Shown in pieces: positions 14,838 to 21,379 of a stretch of DNA of 28,505 nt. The position numbers were made by a program, and so were the translations under genes. The notes under the pieces are model-generated. The model saw only the letters and a list, made by a program, of their open reading frames with translations. It was not told the origin of the DNA and ran no database searches. Position 1 is the stretch's first letter, and every line of letters starts with the position of its first letter. The DNA is from a virus. The DNA is taken from positions 1 to 28,505 of IMG/VR virus record IMGVR_UViG_3300030060_007496; one strand, 5' to 3'.

Positions 14838-15506
14838 TCAGTTAGATGACTGTCCAGATTCAGTCGGATACGGCAGTGCAATATCGTCTGAGGTCGGGGC
14901 AGCAGCGTCTGCATAGAAGCAGACTTCAAGGATGATCGCAGCTTCCTTATTAGGATCGATCTTGGTAAGGCCTGCACCACCAACGGTAACACCAACAGTG
15001 GTGTTAGAAGTGATTGCGTTGGCTACGGTGTCCATAACGAACGGGCTAGCAATACCGCCTTCTGGGAATAAACCAGTAGCAGCATCGACAAGGTTGCCGA
15101 GCGTTACACCACCAACAGCAGTTGCGTTAGTAGTGATGGTCGAAGAGCCTGTGCCTTTGAGGTTTACGGTGTTAAGTGAAACACGATAAACAGTAACTCC
15201 AGATCCACCAACATCTGCACCAGGCACCACAAAGGGGCGATCCAGACGCGGCTTGTCATCTTGACGCTTGTCAGGAGACAGGATGTTGACGGTGTAGTTG
15301 CCAGTTGCAACTGTACTTGTGTTCTCGGGAACCACGTAGGCTCCAATTTGCTGGAAGAATGCAACGCCAGGAATAGCAAGAGCACCCTGCTGGCGATATG
15401 AATTCAGACGAGAAACATAATTACCGGGATAGATGAGGTTATTCCACGGCAGACGAGTTGAATCTGCTGTTACGTCATCTCCAGGTGTAAAAACGATGTC
15501 AGCCAT
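14838..15506 (-). CDS. Probable head decoration/companion protein (222 aa)
   Basis: The gene directly follows the major capsid gene (16-nt gap) and shares its higher GC, C/G-ending codon style, the mark of a highly expressed virion gene. The protein is beta-rich with many Gly, Thr and Val (TGNYTVNILSPDKRQDD, VGGSGVTVYRVSLNTVNLKG, SNTTVGVTVGGAGL), and it has no catalytic motif or membrane segment. AGGAG lies 10 nt before the ATG. A capsid decoration or cement protein is the best inference; a tail-tube or stabilising protein is possible. It is followed by the strong terminator at 14791-14817. Confidence 0.82.
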   Translation of the reverse strand: MADIVFTPGDDVTADSTRLPWNNLIYPGNYVSRLNSYRQQGALAIPGVAFFQQIGAYVVPENTSTVATGNYTVNILSPDKRQDDKPRLDRPFVVPGADVGGSGVTVYRVSLNTVNLKGTGSSTITTNATAVGGVTLGNLVDAATGLFPEGGIASPFVMDTVANAITSNTTVGVTVGGAGLTKIDPNKEAAIILEVCFYADAAAPTSDDIALPYPTESGQSSN

Positions 15507-15522
15507 AGTTAGTTAACTCCTA

Positions 15523-16662
15523 TCAATATACGAATGAGTAACCAACCGTGATGAAGTCCTTATTAAGTACTTCAAATCCGGCGAACAGACTCCAGATCAT
15601 GATGATGAATCGTGAGAAGTCATCATTGTTGTTCAGGAGAATCTGAGCGTTGTTGCCACCGATGCCCACGCCGACAGCCTGAGGGCCGAAGAAGATGAGC
15701 TGAGCTGCGTTATAGGTTGCACTACTACCAGACACGTCAGTGATGGTTGTGGTGTATTCCTGAGCAGGGAGGTTGGTGGACTCGAACCAGCGGACACCCT
15801 CAAAGAGGAATCCGGTTGGCATAACGGGTTGACCAGCAACGAAGCCAGCCTGTCCGTAGGCAGGACCCATGCCTTGGAAGAAGTTTGCGTTAGGACCTGA
15901 GTTCGGCTGCATGGGGTTAATCATGCCTTGGCCGGGATAACGAGCGATTTCGCGGAAGTCGCTGTTCTGACGCAGGTGCATCATTGCAGTGGGGTCCACA
16001 ATGCAGCGGTAGTAACCATCAGCGAAGGTCGGGACGTTGCGCTTACGCATGTCCTTAACAACCTGCAGAAGGTCAGTCTTTACGTCGAACTTGGCGGATT
16101 CACCAGCGGCATAAGTAGCAACAGTTGAACTGGTGCGGTCCTTGCCGAGGGGGAAGTAGTAACCACCTTGCTCTTCTGAAGCTTCGCCATTGGCGTCAGC
16201 TTTCAGCAGTTCGTTGGCGAACACACGGTCGCGCCAGCGGCGATAGTCATCGAGCAGGGTCAGCGAACCGATGCTCTGGTGGAACACGTTCAGGTTGCCG
16301 GTATCAAGCAGCAGACGCTGAGCAGTGATCAGGGTCTCACGAGCGACCTTAAAAGTAGAAGGCTGGGTGGAATCACGCTGGTCAGCAGGACCGGTGTATT
16401 CACGCAGGGTCACAAGGACCTTATCCTTCACGATGTTGCGGGCGGAAGCAGATCCAAGAGTTTGATCAGCAGTCCGCTCACGGGACTCCTTAGTGCCGGG
16501 CTTACCCCAGAAGCGGTAACGATCCAGCTGCACGGTCTGTCCGGGCTGCTTGCTGAAGTCGTGTACTACCACAGGCTCAACTGCCATCTCAATGATGTAG
16601 GCAGGATGAGGACGGTAAAGTTCTGCACCAAGAAGCTTCGGAAAATCATTATCAATCCACAT
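15523..16662 (-). CDS. Major capsid protein, N4-gp56 family-like (379 aa)
   Basis: This forms the head shell. The protein shows the layout of the N4-gp56-like capsid family. An N-terminal strand (VVVHDFSKQPGQTVQLDRYR) leads to RFWGKPGT, then a helical part (KVARETLITAQRLLLDTGNL). At about 215-245 is YYRCIVDPTAMMHLRQNSDF with REIARYPGQG, and about 285-300 GFLFEGVRWFESTNLP; the end is a beta segment with FAGFEVLNKDFITVGYSFVY. The length suits the family, and no N-terminal prodomain is evident. GGAG lies 9 nt before the ATG. GC content is clearly higher than in neighbours (55% in one sampled 60-nt line against 37% in the 580-aa gene), in line with codon selection for high expression. The upstream gap holds two inverted repeats. 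Confidence 0.87.
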   Translation of the reverse strand: MWIDNDFPKLLGAELYRPHPAYIIEMAVEPVVVHDFSKQPGQTVQLDRYRFWGKPGTKESRERTADQTLGSASARNIVKDKVLVTLREYTGPADQRDSTQPSTFKVARETLITAQRLLLDTGNLNVFHQSIGSLTLLDDYRRWRDRVFANELLKADANGEASEEQGGYYFPLGKDRTSSTVATYAAGESAKFDVKTDLLQVVKDMRKRNVPTFADGYYRCIVDPTAMMHLRQNSDFREIARYPGQGMINPMQPNSGPNANFFQGMGPAYGQAGFVAGQPVMPTGFLFEGVRWFESTNLPAQEYTTTITDVSGSSATYNAAQLIFFGPQAVGVGIGGNNAQILLNNNDDFSRFIIMIWSLFAGFEVLNKDFITVGYSFVY

Positions 16663-16686
16663 GGATTAATACTCCGTAAGCTAAAA

Positions 16687-16694
16687 GGTTTATA
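16687..16694 (-). promoter_or_regulatory. Possible capsid promoter element (TATAAACC)
   Basis: TATAAACC on the minus strand matches six of eight positions of the TATAAATA element seen elsewhere. It sits 24 nt before the capsid ATG, at the base of a stem-loop. No good -35 sequence is visible, so the call is tentative. Confidence 0.3.
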
Positions 16695-16720
16695 GGCGAC
16701 ATTCGACTTTGTCGCATATA
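16691..16720. promoter_or_regulatory. Stem-loop upstream of major capsid gene
   Basis: The arms GCGACA (16696-16701) and TGTCGC (16710-16715) flank an 8-nt loop, and outer TATA arms (16691-16694, 16717-16720) extend the stem past one mismatch. It lies in the 108-nt divergent gap between the capsid gene and the rightward HNH gene. There is no T-run, so it is more likely an operator or mRNA leader structure than a terminator. Confidence 0.5.
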
Positions 16721-16732
16721 CCGATATTAATA

Positions 16733-16747
16733 ATTCTAGCCTAGAAT
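16733..16747. promoter_or_regulatory. 15-nt palindrome in divergent capsid/HNH gap
   Basis: ATTCTAG and CTAGAAT flank a single C, giving a perfect inverted repeat typical in size of an operator. It lies 24 nt before the HNH ATG and 71 nt before the capsid ATG, where a bound protein could affect either direction. Confidence 0.45.
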
Positions 16748-16770
16748 ATTATCGAGTACCACAAAATCCT

Positions 16771-17136
16771 ATGGAATTCATAGATAGCAATGAATGGGTG
16801 CCTGTACATACATTATCAGGATACGAATGCTGTATTGAGTACTATGTCAGCAAGCACGGGTTTGTCAAAAGTACTAAAGGCCAAATAGAAAAAGTACTGA
16901 AGCCACGTATTAATAAGAATGGATATGCTCAGGTAAATTTAACTCAACGCATTGGAAGACGCAAAACAATTACCGCAAATGTACATAAATTAGTTGCATT
17001 AGCTTTTCTAGAATCTCCAGTTGCAATGCCTGGCAGAGGTAAAGGCTGCAGTCGTATTCTTCATATTGATGGCATCAAACATAATAATTCAGTTTCAAAC
17101 TTAAGATGGACTAAAATAAAGGAAACTGTTTCGTGA
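16771..17136 (+). CDS. Free-standing HNH homing endonuclease with NUMOD4-like domain (121 aa)
   Basis: Residues about 8-55 match the NUMOD4-type layout: EWVPVHTLSGYECC with YYVSKHGFVKST and LKPRINKNGYAQVNL. This is followed by an HNH unit with VHKLVALAFL (His72), LHIDGIKHNN (His98, Asn105/Asn106) and NLRWTK. These are the usual catalytic and metal-binding positions, so the enzyme looks intact. Family members cut DNA near their own insertion point to spread. It is oriented against its neighbours and sits immediately upstream of the capsid gene, a common site for such invaders. No intron or intein is seen, so it is free-standing. There is no clear Shine-Dalgarno before the ATG. It overlaps the next gene by four bases (GTGA). 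Confidence 0.88.
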   Translation: MEFIDSNEWVPVHTLSGYECCIEYYVSKHGFVKSTKGQIEKVLKPRINKNGYAQVNLTQRIGRRKTITANVHKLVALAFLESPVAMPGRGKGCSRILHIDGIKHNNSVSNLRWTKIKETVS

Positions 17137-17822
17137 AATCAATGTCTGATAGTTTAGTGCTTAAAGGTGTAAAGGGTATTCAAAAGCATACTGGTACTGA
17201 AATGCAATTAGCATTTTGCAAAAGAGGTGGCGACACCCATATGCTTAAGCGTTGGTGGACTAACAGCCCAAAAAATATTGTCTATACCGCCTGTACTGTT
17301 TTTAATGTAAGTGGACCTGACGGTACTGTTAAACTTGCTATCGAATCTAGGAGTGATAGTCAGATTAAAATTGATTACGACGGTAATTATAATTTCACTT
17401 TTAGTGGAATAAACCGAGTAACTAATGCAGCTCTGTTTACATCAGACTTTAAACTTATTGAGTACTATCAAATTAGTTCTGGAGTAGGTGTAGCTCCTAC
17501 AGTGGTTCCTGGAGAAATTGCACGACCTACCTATATTGGTGAGCTTTCGGTTTCTGGTGGTCCTGACGAATTAAATGTAAATACTAATTCTGGAAATATT
17601 GAAGTTTCCCTTTCTGGAAATGCTAATGCAGTAACTTATGCTTGGAGTAAAGTAAGTGGACCTGGACAAACAACGTTTACTGCCGCTAATCAAGCGAAGA
17701 CAAAAGTCAAGTTTAATGAGGAAGGTACTTATACAATTAAATGTACTGTTGCATCTTCAGATTCAGGCTTGACTGATAGTTCACCCAAGTCTGTAAATGT
17801 TTCTGGTATTGTTGTTTCTTAA
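17133..17822 (+). CDS. Ig/PKD-like domain protein on opposite strand (229 aa)
   Basis: The start is a GTG overlapping the TGA of the HNH gene, with AAGGA 9 nt upstream; an ATG three codons later is less well placed. The C-terminal part (residues about 135-229) looks like an Ig- or PKD-type beta sandwich: NIEVSLSGNANAVTYAWSKV, then SGPGQTTF and FNEEGTYTIKCTVASSDSG. The N-terminal part (about 1-130) is also beta-rich (TVKLAIESRSDSQIKIDYDG) and not recognised. Such domains decorate phage capsids and tails and bind surface sugars weakly, so an outer head or fibre decoration is likely. Read opposite to the virion genes and joined to the HNH gene, it may have arrived with it. Its stop overlaps the stop of the convergent 237-aa gene. 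Confidence 0.8.
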   Translation: MKSMSDSLVLKGVKGIQKHTGTEMQLAFCKRGGDTHMLKRWWTNSPKNIVYTACTVFNVSGPDGTVKLAIESRSDSQIKIDYDGNYNFTFSGINRVTNAALFTSDFKLIEYYQISSGVGVAPTVVPGEIARPTYIGELSVSGGPDELNVNTNSGNIEVSLSGNANAVTYAWSKVSGPGQTTFTAANQAKTKVKFNEEGTYTIKCTVASSDSGLTDSSPKSVNVSGIVVS

Positions 17823-18532
17823 ATCAAGACACTAGATGGAGCAGGGTTTTGTAGAACTCTGCTCGCCTTGGCTATAAACCGTTGTTCAATCTCTCGTCGA
17901 TCTAGAAGATTATTGCCAATAGTACATGTGACTTTATATGGAAGTCTCGTATTCTTTCTGGCATGGAATCCTATGTAGAAAAAGTCTGTAGTACGGATAT
18001 ACATAGTGTCATATGGATGCTCTTCTCTTTCACGTGTATATAGGGTTACATCTAAGTAGGAATCAACGTATTTATTGTTAGTGCCTTTATTATCTATTTC
18101 AATACTCATGAAGCCATCGGCCAGTGGACTAATTCCAAATTCAATTAATGCTGGCTGAAAGTCATTTACTGTAGTTAAATCCAATGAGTTATTCCTTACT
18201 GCTTGTTGGTAATCATTTTGTGTCCCTTCATTTATTTCATTCAACACTGCAGGAAAATAATCTCCTTCTGAAACGCCCTTGTCTGCATTACTAAGTCTGT
18301 AGTCCACATCTATATTTACCTTAATAAAATGATTCTCTGAGCCATATAGACCGACAGAATCATCGAAATTAAGAGTGAAAGGTATGACCGAAATATTTGT
18401 TATTTCAGGACTTGTAATACTAGACCCAGTGGCATAGTTTAACTTTCTTGTTGCTGATAGTGCATTAGGATTTGTACTATCACTTCCACCGTAAGTTAAA
18501 TGTATTTGTTGTACCTGTTCGGTAACGTCCAT
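17819..18532 (-). CDS. Hypothetical beta-rich protein (237 aa)
   Basis: No family is recognised. The sequence reads as a soluble beta-rich protein (EITNISVIPFTLNFDDSVGL, HFIKVNIDVDYRLS, YVDSYLDVTLYTRER), with a helical, basic C-terminus (LLDRREIEQRFIAKASRVLQ). It follows the sigma factor after a 28-nt gap and ends against the rightward Ig-like gene, the two stop codons sharing the palindrome TTAA. An imperfect hairpin (17839-17864) within its last codons could slow convergent transcription. No strong Shine-Dalgarno is seen before the ATG. A virion structural protein is plausible from the location only. Confidence 0.78.
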   Translation of the reverse strand: MDVTEQVQQIHLTYGGSDSTNPNALSATRKLNYATGSSITSPEITNISVIPFTLNFDDSVGLYGSENHFIKVNIDVDYRLSNADKGVSEGDYFPAVLNEINEGTQNDYQQAVRNNSLDLTTVNDFQPALIEFGISPLADGFMSIEIDNKGTNNKYVDSYLDVTLYTREREEHPYDTMYIRTTDFFYIGFHARKNTRLPYKVTCTIGNNLLDRREIEQRFIAKASRVLQNPAPSSVLI

Positions 18533-18560
18533 TGATCATATGCTTTTTCTTTATTGTAAA

Positions 18561-19502
18561 CTACAGATACTCTGCGATCTGATTGCTCGAAGCTCTTAAC
18601 GACTTAAGTGCCTTATGCTCAAGCGTCCTTACGCGGTCTCTGCTCATATTTAGTATCTGCCCTATTGCTGTCATAGACATAGGTTCAAGGATGTCATTAC
18701 CTATTCCATATCGCATACTAATAACTGCCGCTTGCATTTCAGGCAGGTCATAGATTAAATCTTTTATATCTTCTTTGATGCACTTTTTTTCAAGTAGCAT
18801 GCTTGGCAACTGGCTCTCGTCTTCAAGCAGATCGATTAATGCTGTATCCCTATTCTCGCCAATCTTTATTTCAAGGGATGTAGGCTGACGTGCTTTACAC
18901 ATTAAATCTTTAATCTCATCCACTGGCAAATTTAAATGATCAGACAGCTGAAATACAGTTGGCATTGAGCCATTGATTTGAGACAGTTCACGCTGAGCTT
19001 TTTTCAGTTTATTGAGATTTTCGGTGATGTGGATGGGCAAACGAATTGATCTACTTTTTTCCGCAATTGCTCTTGTGATCCCCTGGCGTATCCACCAATA
19101 AGCATATGTAGAAAATTTATAGCCACGACCTGGATCAAACTTTTCGACACCTCTAACTAAGCCAATAGTACCTTCCTGAATTATATCCAGTAGCTCCATG
19201 TTACGCTTGGTATATTTCTTTGCGACAGAGACAACAAGACGAAGATTAGCGGTAACCATCTTGTCTTTTGCTTTTTCGCCATCACGTATTTCCTTGCGTA
19301 ATTGCTTTTCTGAGATACCTAAAACTGCTGCCAGTGAATAGTTGTCTTGGATCCCTAAATCAATTTTACTCTGTTTAATATGCATGAGCCTTTGAACTTT
19401 ACGTCCTAAAAGGATCTCTTCGTCATGCTCTAGCAAAGGCACTCTTCCGATATCTCGTAGATATGCACGAACACTATCGCCTGAAACTTTTGATTGTGGC
19501 AT
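18561..19502 (-). CDS. Phage-encoded sigma-70 factor, cyanobacterial group 1/2 type (313 aa)
   Basis: All conserved sigma-70 parts except region 1.1 are present. Region 1.2 is at about 8-40 (DSVRAYLRDIGRVPLL), 2.1-2.2 at 80-122 (ANLRLVVSVAKKY, LDIIQEGTIGLVRGVEKFD) and the -10-binding 2.3-2.4 at 125-157 (GYKFSTYAYWWIRQGITRAI). Region 3 spans about 160-235, and 4.2 lies at 272-302 (MSMTAIGQILNMSRDRVRTL). The DSVRAYLRDIGR start and the length match cyanobacterial SigA/SigB-type factors, so acquisition from a host is likely. It should bind host RNA polymerase core and redirect it to phage promoters. It lies among virion genes, and TATAAATA elements in the window are candidate targets. No Shine-Dalgarno is seen; a small inverted repeat lies upstream at 19528-19546. 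Confidence 0.95.
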   Translation of the reverse strand: MPQSKVSGDSVRAYLRDIGRVPLLEHDEEILLGRKVQRLMHIKQSKIDLGIQDNYSLAAVLGISEKQLRKEIRDGEKAKDKMVTANLRLVVSVAKKYTKRNMELLDIIQEGTIGLVRGVEKFDPGRGYKFSTYAYWWIRQGITRAIAEKSRSIRLPIHITENLNKLKKAQRELSQINGSMPTVFQLSDHLNLPVDEIKDLMCKARQPTSLEIKIGENRDTALIDLLEDESQLPSMLLEKKCIKEDIKDLIYDLPEMQAAVISMRYGIGNDILEPMSMTAIGQILNMSRDRVRTLEHKALKSLRASSNQIAEYL

Positions 19503-19527
19503 ATTGATTTTTCACTGATACTTAACT

Positions 19528-19546
19528 CTAACAGTATTCTTGTTAG
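19528..19546. promoter_or_regulatory. Small inverted repeat upstream of sigma gene
   Basis: CTAACA (19528-19533) and TGTTAG (19541-19546) flank a 7-nt spacer, just after the stop of the 96-aa gene and 26 nt before the sigma start. With no T-run it is not a clear terminator; it could be a leader structure or operator, or chance. Confidence 0.3.
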
Positions 19547-19549
19547 TTA

Positions 19550-19840
19550 TCAACCGTAAATCCTTGCAAATCTAATGCTTTCAGTAGGGTTTTCACCACT
19601 CTCTAATGCTTCTACAGCCATGGCTTGTGCAGCATGTTCGTTGAATCCTTTAGATCTATAATTTTCGTAATTACGTTCGTATTGTTCAATTGAACTGTCT
19701 ATATCTGTACCATGCGTAACCATCTCAGCAGTAAGCTGATTAGCTGCTTGATCTGGCATTCCATCTGTAGTTAGATGTTTCCAAATTGTTTGGAACATTT
19801 CTGGATCATTTACAAACTCTCCAGCTTTTCTACTGTGCAC
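19550..19840 (-). CDS. Small helical protein with two UBA-like motifs (96 aa)
   Basis: The start is a GTG at 19840, because a stop codon lies just upstream in frame; an ATG at residue 15 is an alternative. There are two similar 18-residue stretches: GMPDQAANQLTAEMVTHG (27-44) and GFNEHAAQAMAVEALESG (65-82). Both share the pattern G..(D/E).AA.....E....G, which recalls a UBA-type three-helix bundle, but the resemblance is weak. It sits 48 nt after the 140-aa gene and 47 nt before sigma. Function unknown; as a small partner next to the sigma gene, an anti-sigma or co-activator role can only be speculated. Confidence 0.7.
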   Translation of the reverse strand: MHSRKAGEFVNDPEMFQTIWKHLTTDGMPDQAANQLTAEMVTHGTDIDSSIEQYERNYENYRSKGFNEHAAQAMAVEALESGENPTESIRFARIYG

Positions 19841-19888
19841 GATATGCTGCCAATACTACTTATTTTATTGTAGTAAATACCAAATATA

Positions 19889-20311
19889 TTATGCCAGGTT
19901 CATTTGATTTGCACCTGCAGTTGCTCTAACAGCATCTAGCAGCTGTAACTGTGCATCTTTGTTTAATGTGCCCATGGCAGCAACATATCCATTCTCAGGT
20001 ATTAATCCGTACTTTTCCATTGCATTATTTCTAAAAGCAATTTCTGCTTGACCATATCTGTAAGCATCGGTAGCCATTGCAGCACTCAAAGCCTTATCAC
20101 GACTATCAGCTTGAGCAGCAATTCCTGGTTTTGAGGTTCTTAGATTCTGATCGTTTCGTTGTGCTGCCTGATTAAGAGCTACATACTGCTGAGACATAGT
20201 AGATCCAGCATTTGAAAATCCCATTTCATTTGGAGTTCCTGCAGGAGCTTTTCCTCTATTTGATAAGTCACTACTTACGTTTAAAGCAACTTGAGCAAGT
20301 TTTGTATTCAT
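19889..20311 (-). CDS. Ala/Gln/Asn-rich hypothetical protein (140 aa)
   Basis: The sequence (MNTKLAQVALNVSSDLSNRG, later SQQYVALNQAAQRNDQNLRT and ALSAAMATDAYRYGQ) is hydrophilic and probably helical or disordered. It resembles in style the virion-associated low-complexity proteins elsewhere in the window, with no recognised family. It begins directly after a TATAAATA element (20328-20335), 16 nt upstream of the ATG, with a short AAGG just before the start. It is the likely first gene of a unit that continues into the 96-aa protein, sigma and the 237-aa protein. Function unknown. Confidence 0.75.
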   Translation of the reverse strand: MNTKLAQVALNVSSDLSNRGKAPAGTPNEMGFSNAGSTMSQQYVALNQAAQRNDQNLRTSKPGIAAQADSRDKALSAAMATDAYRYGQAEIAFRNNAMEKYGLIPENGYVAAMGTLNKDAQLQLLDAVRATAGANQMNLA

Positions 20312-20327
20312 AGAACCTTATACTCAA

Positions 20328-20335
20328 TATTTATA
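20328..20335 (-). promoter_or_regulatory. TATAAATA late-promoter-like element
   Basis: Exact octamer on the minus strand, 16 nt before the ATG at 20311, so the untranslated leader would be very short. It directly follows a strong 12-bp stem-loop in the 63-nt gap. This arrangement, a stem-loop and then a promoter-like element, looks like a transcription-unit boundary. Confidence 0.55.
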
Positions 20336-20337
20336 TT

Positions 20338-20365
20338 GTAAGGGATTACTTCTGTAACCCCTTAC
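20338..20365. promoter_or_regulatory. 12-bp stem-loop after the 334-aa gene
   Basis: GTAAGGGATTAC (20338-20349) pairs with GTAACCCCTTAC (20354-20365) over 12 bp with one G-T pair and a 4-nt loop. There is no T-run on either side, so it is not a classic intrinsic terminator. It may protect or pause the 3' end of the portal/334-aa mRNA. Confidence 0.65.
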
Positions 20366-20374
20366 TGTACTTAA

Positions 20375-21379
20375 TCAGATGTCCTGAACAAGCATCTTGC
20401 TAGCAATTGCCTGAGCCGGAGCTTGTGACAGGTACTTCCAAGCATCTTCTGGATTCTGATCCATCATCTGGCTGAAGTTACCCCAGAACTGATTAGCAGG
20501 ATTCCCTGCAGCTTGTCCTGGTGTCGGCATTTCCATCTGAGGCCGTTGGAAGTTGGCAGGTACTTGACGCTGCATTTCCTGTTGATCGATTTCAGCAGCA
20601 AATTCTGCACGTGCATTCTCCTGGAATGCCTGAGCTTCTTCCTGTTCGGTAGGAGTAGGATAAGGGCCATTAGGACCGTAGAAGTCGTTCACATAATCAG
20701 CCAGGATGTCAGGATCCGTAAGCATGACGTTCATTGCATTGCGCTCTTCCTGAGCAGCTCCAAATGCAAGGTTGAACTGAGCAGACTGCTGTTGTCCATT
20801 CTGCACCTGTTCGATCAGGGCATCTTCTACAGCACAGGCGTACTGATTCAGAAGAGCAGGTGCTTCTGCACCGAAGTGCTCAAGTACTTCAAGACTTGCG
20901 TCGCTTATTTGACTTAGATACCCGTCGCTGGCCACCTGTTGGGCCTGGTTGCTGGGTGCCGAATAAGTTTGCGTTGAAACTTGGGGACTGTATGTCTGGG
21001 CTTGCGAATACTGGGCTGCTGGTTGTGCCTGCATTGAAGCCCATGGATCCTGGATACCCGCCTGCGTCGTTGGGGTTATCTGTGATTGATAACTGGGTCC
21101 CAGGGCTTGGGATGGGCTGCTGGTATTCAGGGATGCGCTGAGAGCCTGGAATGCTTCCTGCCATGGATTCCCCTGAGGTGCCGAAACCTGCGGGGCCGCT
21201 GTTGGCTGGTAAGCCAGGGGCTGCTGGGTTTGAGCCGGTGCCTGGCTTGTCGGGGCCGATGCCTGGTAGCTCATACCGGCGTTGATCGCGGGGCTTGCTG
21301 CCACGGCTTGCGCGGGCACGGTCGCCTGCACTGAGGGTGCTGGGGCCTGGCTCGTCACTACTTGGTTTGTACCTTCCAC
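20375..21379 (-). CDS. Candidate scaffold protein, half encoded within portal gene (334 aa)
   Basis: The GTG start at 21379 has the strong Shine-Dalgarno AAGGAG 10 nt upstream, inside the portal coding sequence. Residues 1-163 lie out of frame (+1) within the portal 3' end and are rich in Ala, Gln, Pro and Ser (QAPAPSVQATVPAQAVAASP), probably disordered. Residues about 164-334 are outside the overlap and look like an ordinary helical protein (LEVLEHFGAEAPALLNQYAC, later EEAQAFQENARAEFAAEID). They end GNFSQMMDQNPEDAWKYLSQ plus a short tail. Charge, helicity and position directly after the portal fit a scaffolding or assembly protein, as an inference. The overlap lifts GC content locally (about 67% in two sampled lines). 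A stem-loop follows the stop. Confidence 0.82.
   Translation of the reverse strand: MEGTNQVVTSQAPAPSVQATVPAQAVAASPAINAGMSYQASAPTSQAPAQTQQPLAYQPTAAPQVSAPQGNPWQEAFQALSASLNTSSPSQALGPSYQSQITPTTQAGIQDPWASMQAQPAAQYSQAQTYSPQVSTQTYSAPSNQAQQVASDGYLSQISDASLEVLEHFGAEAPALLNQYACAVEDALIEQVQNGQQQSAQFNLAFGAAQEERNAMNVMLTDPDILADYVNDFYGPNGPYPTPTEQEEAQAFQENARAEFAAEIDQQEMQRQVPANFQRPQMEMPTPGQAAGNPANQFWGNFSQMMDQNPEDAWKYLSQAPAQAIASKMLVQDI

Noticed and set aside
15523-17136. HNH gene considered as part of a group I intron or intein in the capsid gene
   Set aside because: The capsid frame is complete and uninterrupted, and the HNH gene is on the other strand outside it.
20513-21334. Plus-strand open frames across the portal/334-aa overlap
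   Set aside because: These are antisense to a doubly coding, GC-rich stretch in which stops are rare by composition. No Shine-Dalgarno or protein-like sequence (many Cys, Trp and Arg) supports them.
20889-21379. Long portal/334-aa overlap considered as a sequencing frameshift
   Set aside because: A single indel would give a short overlap; here both frames stay open for 491 nt and the second frame has its own AAGGAG and GTG in proper spacing. Raw reads would still be worth checking.
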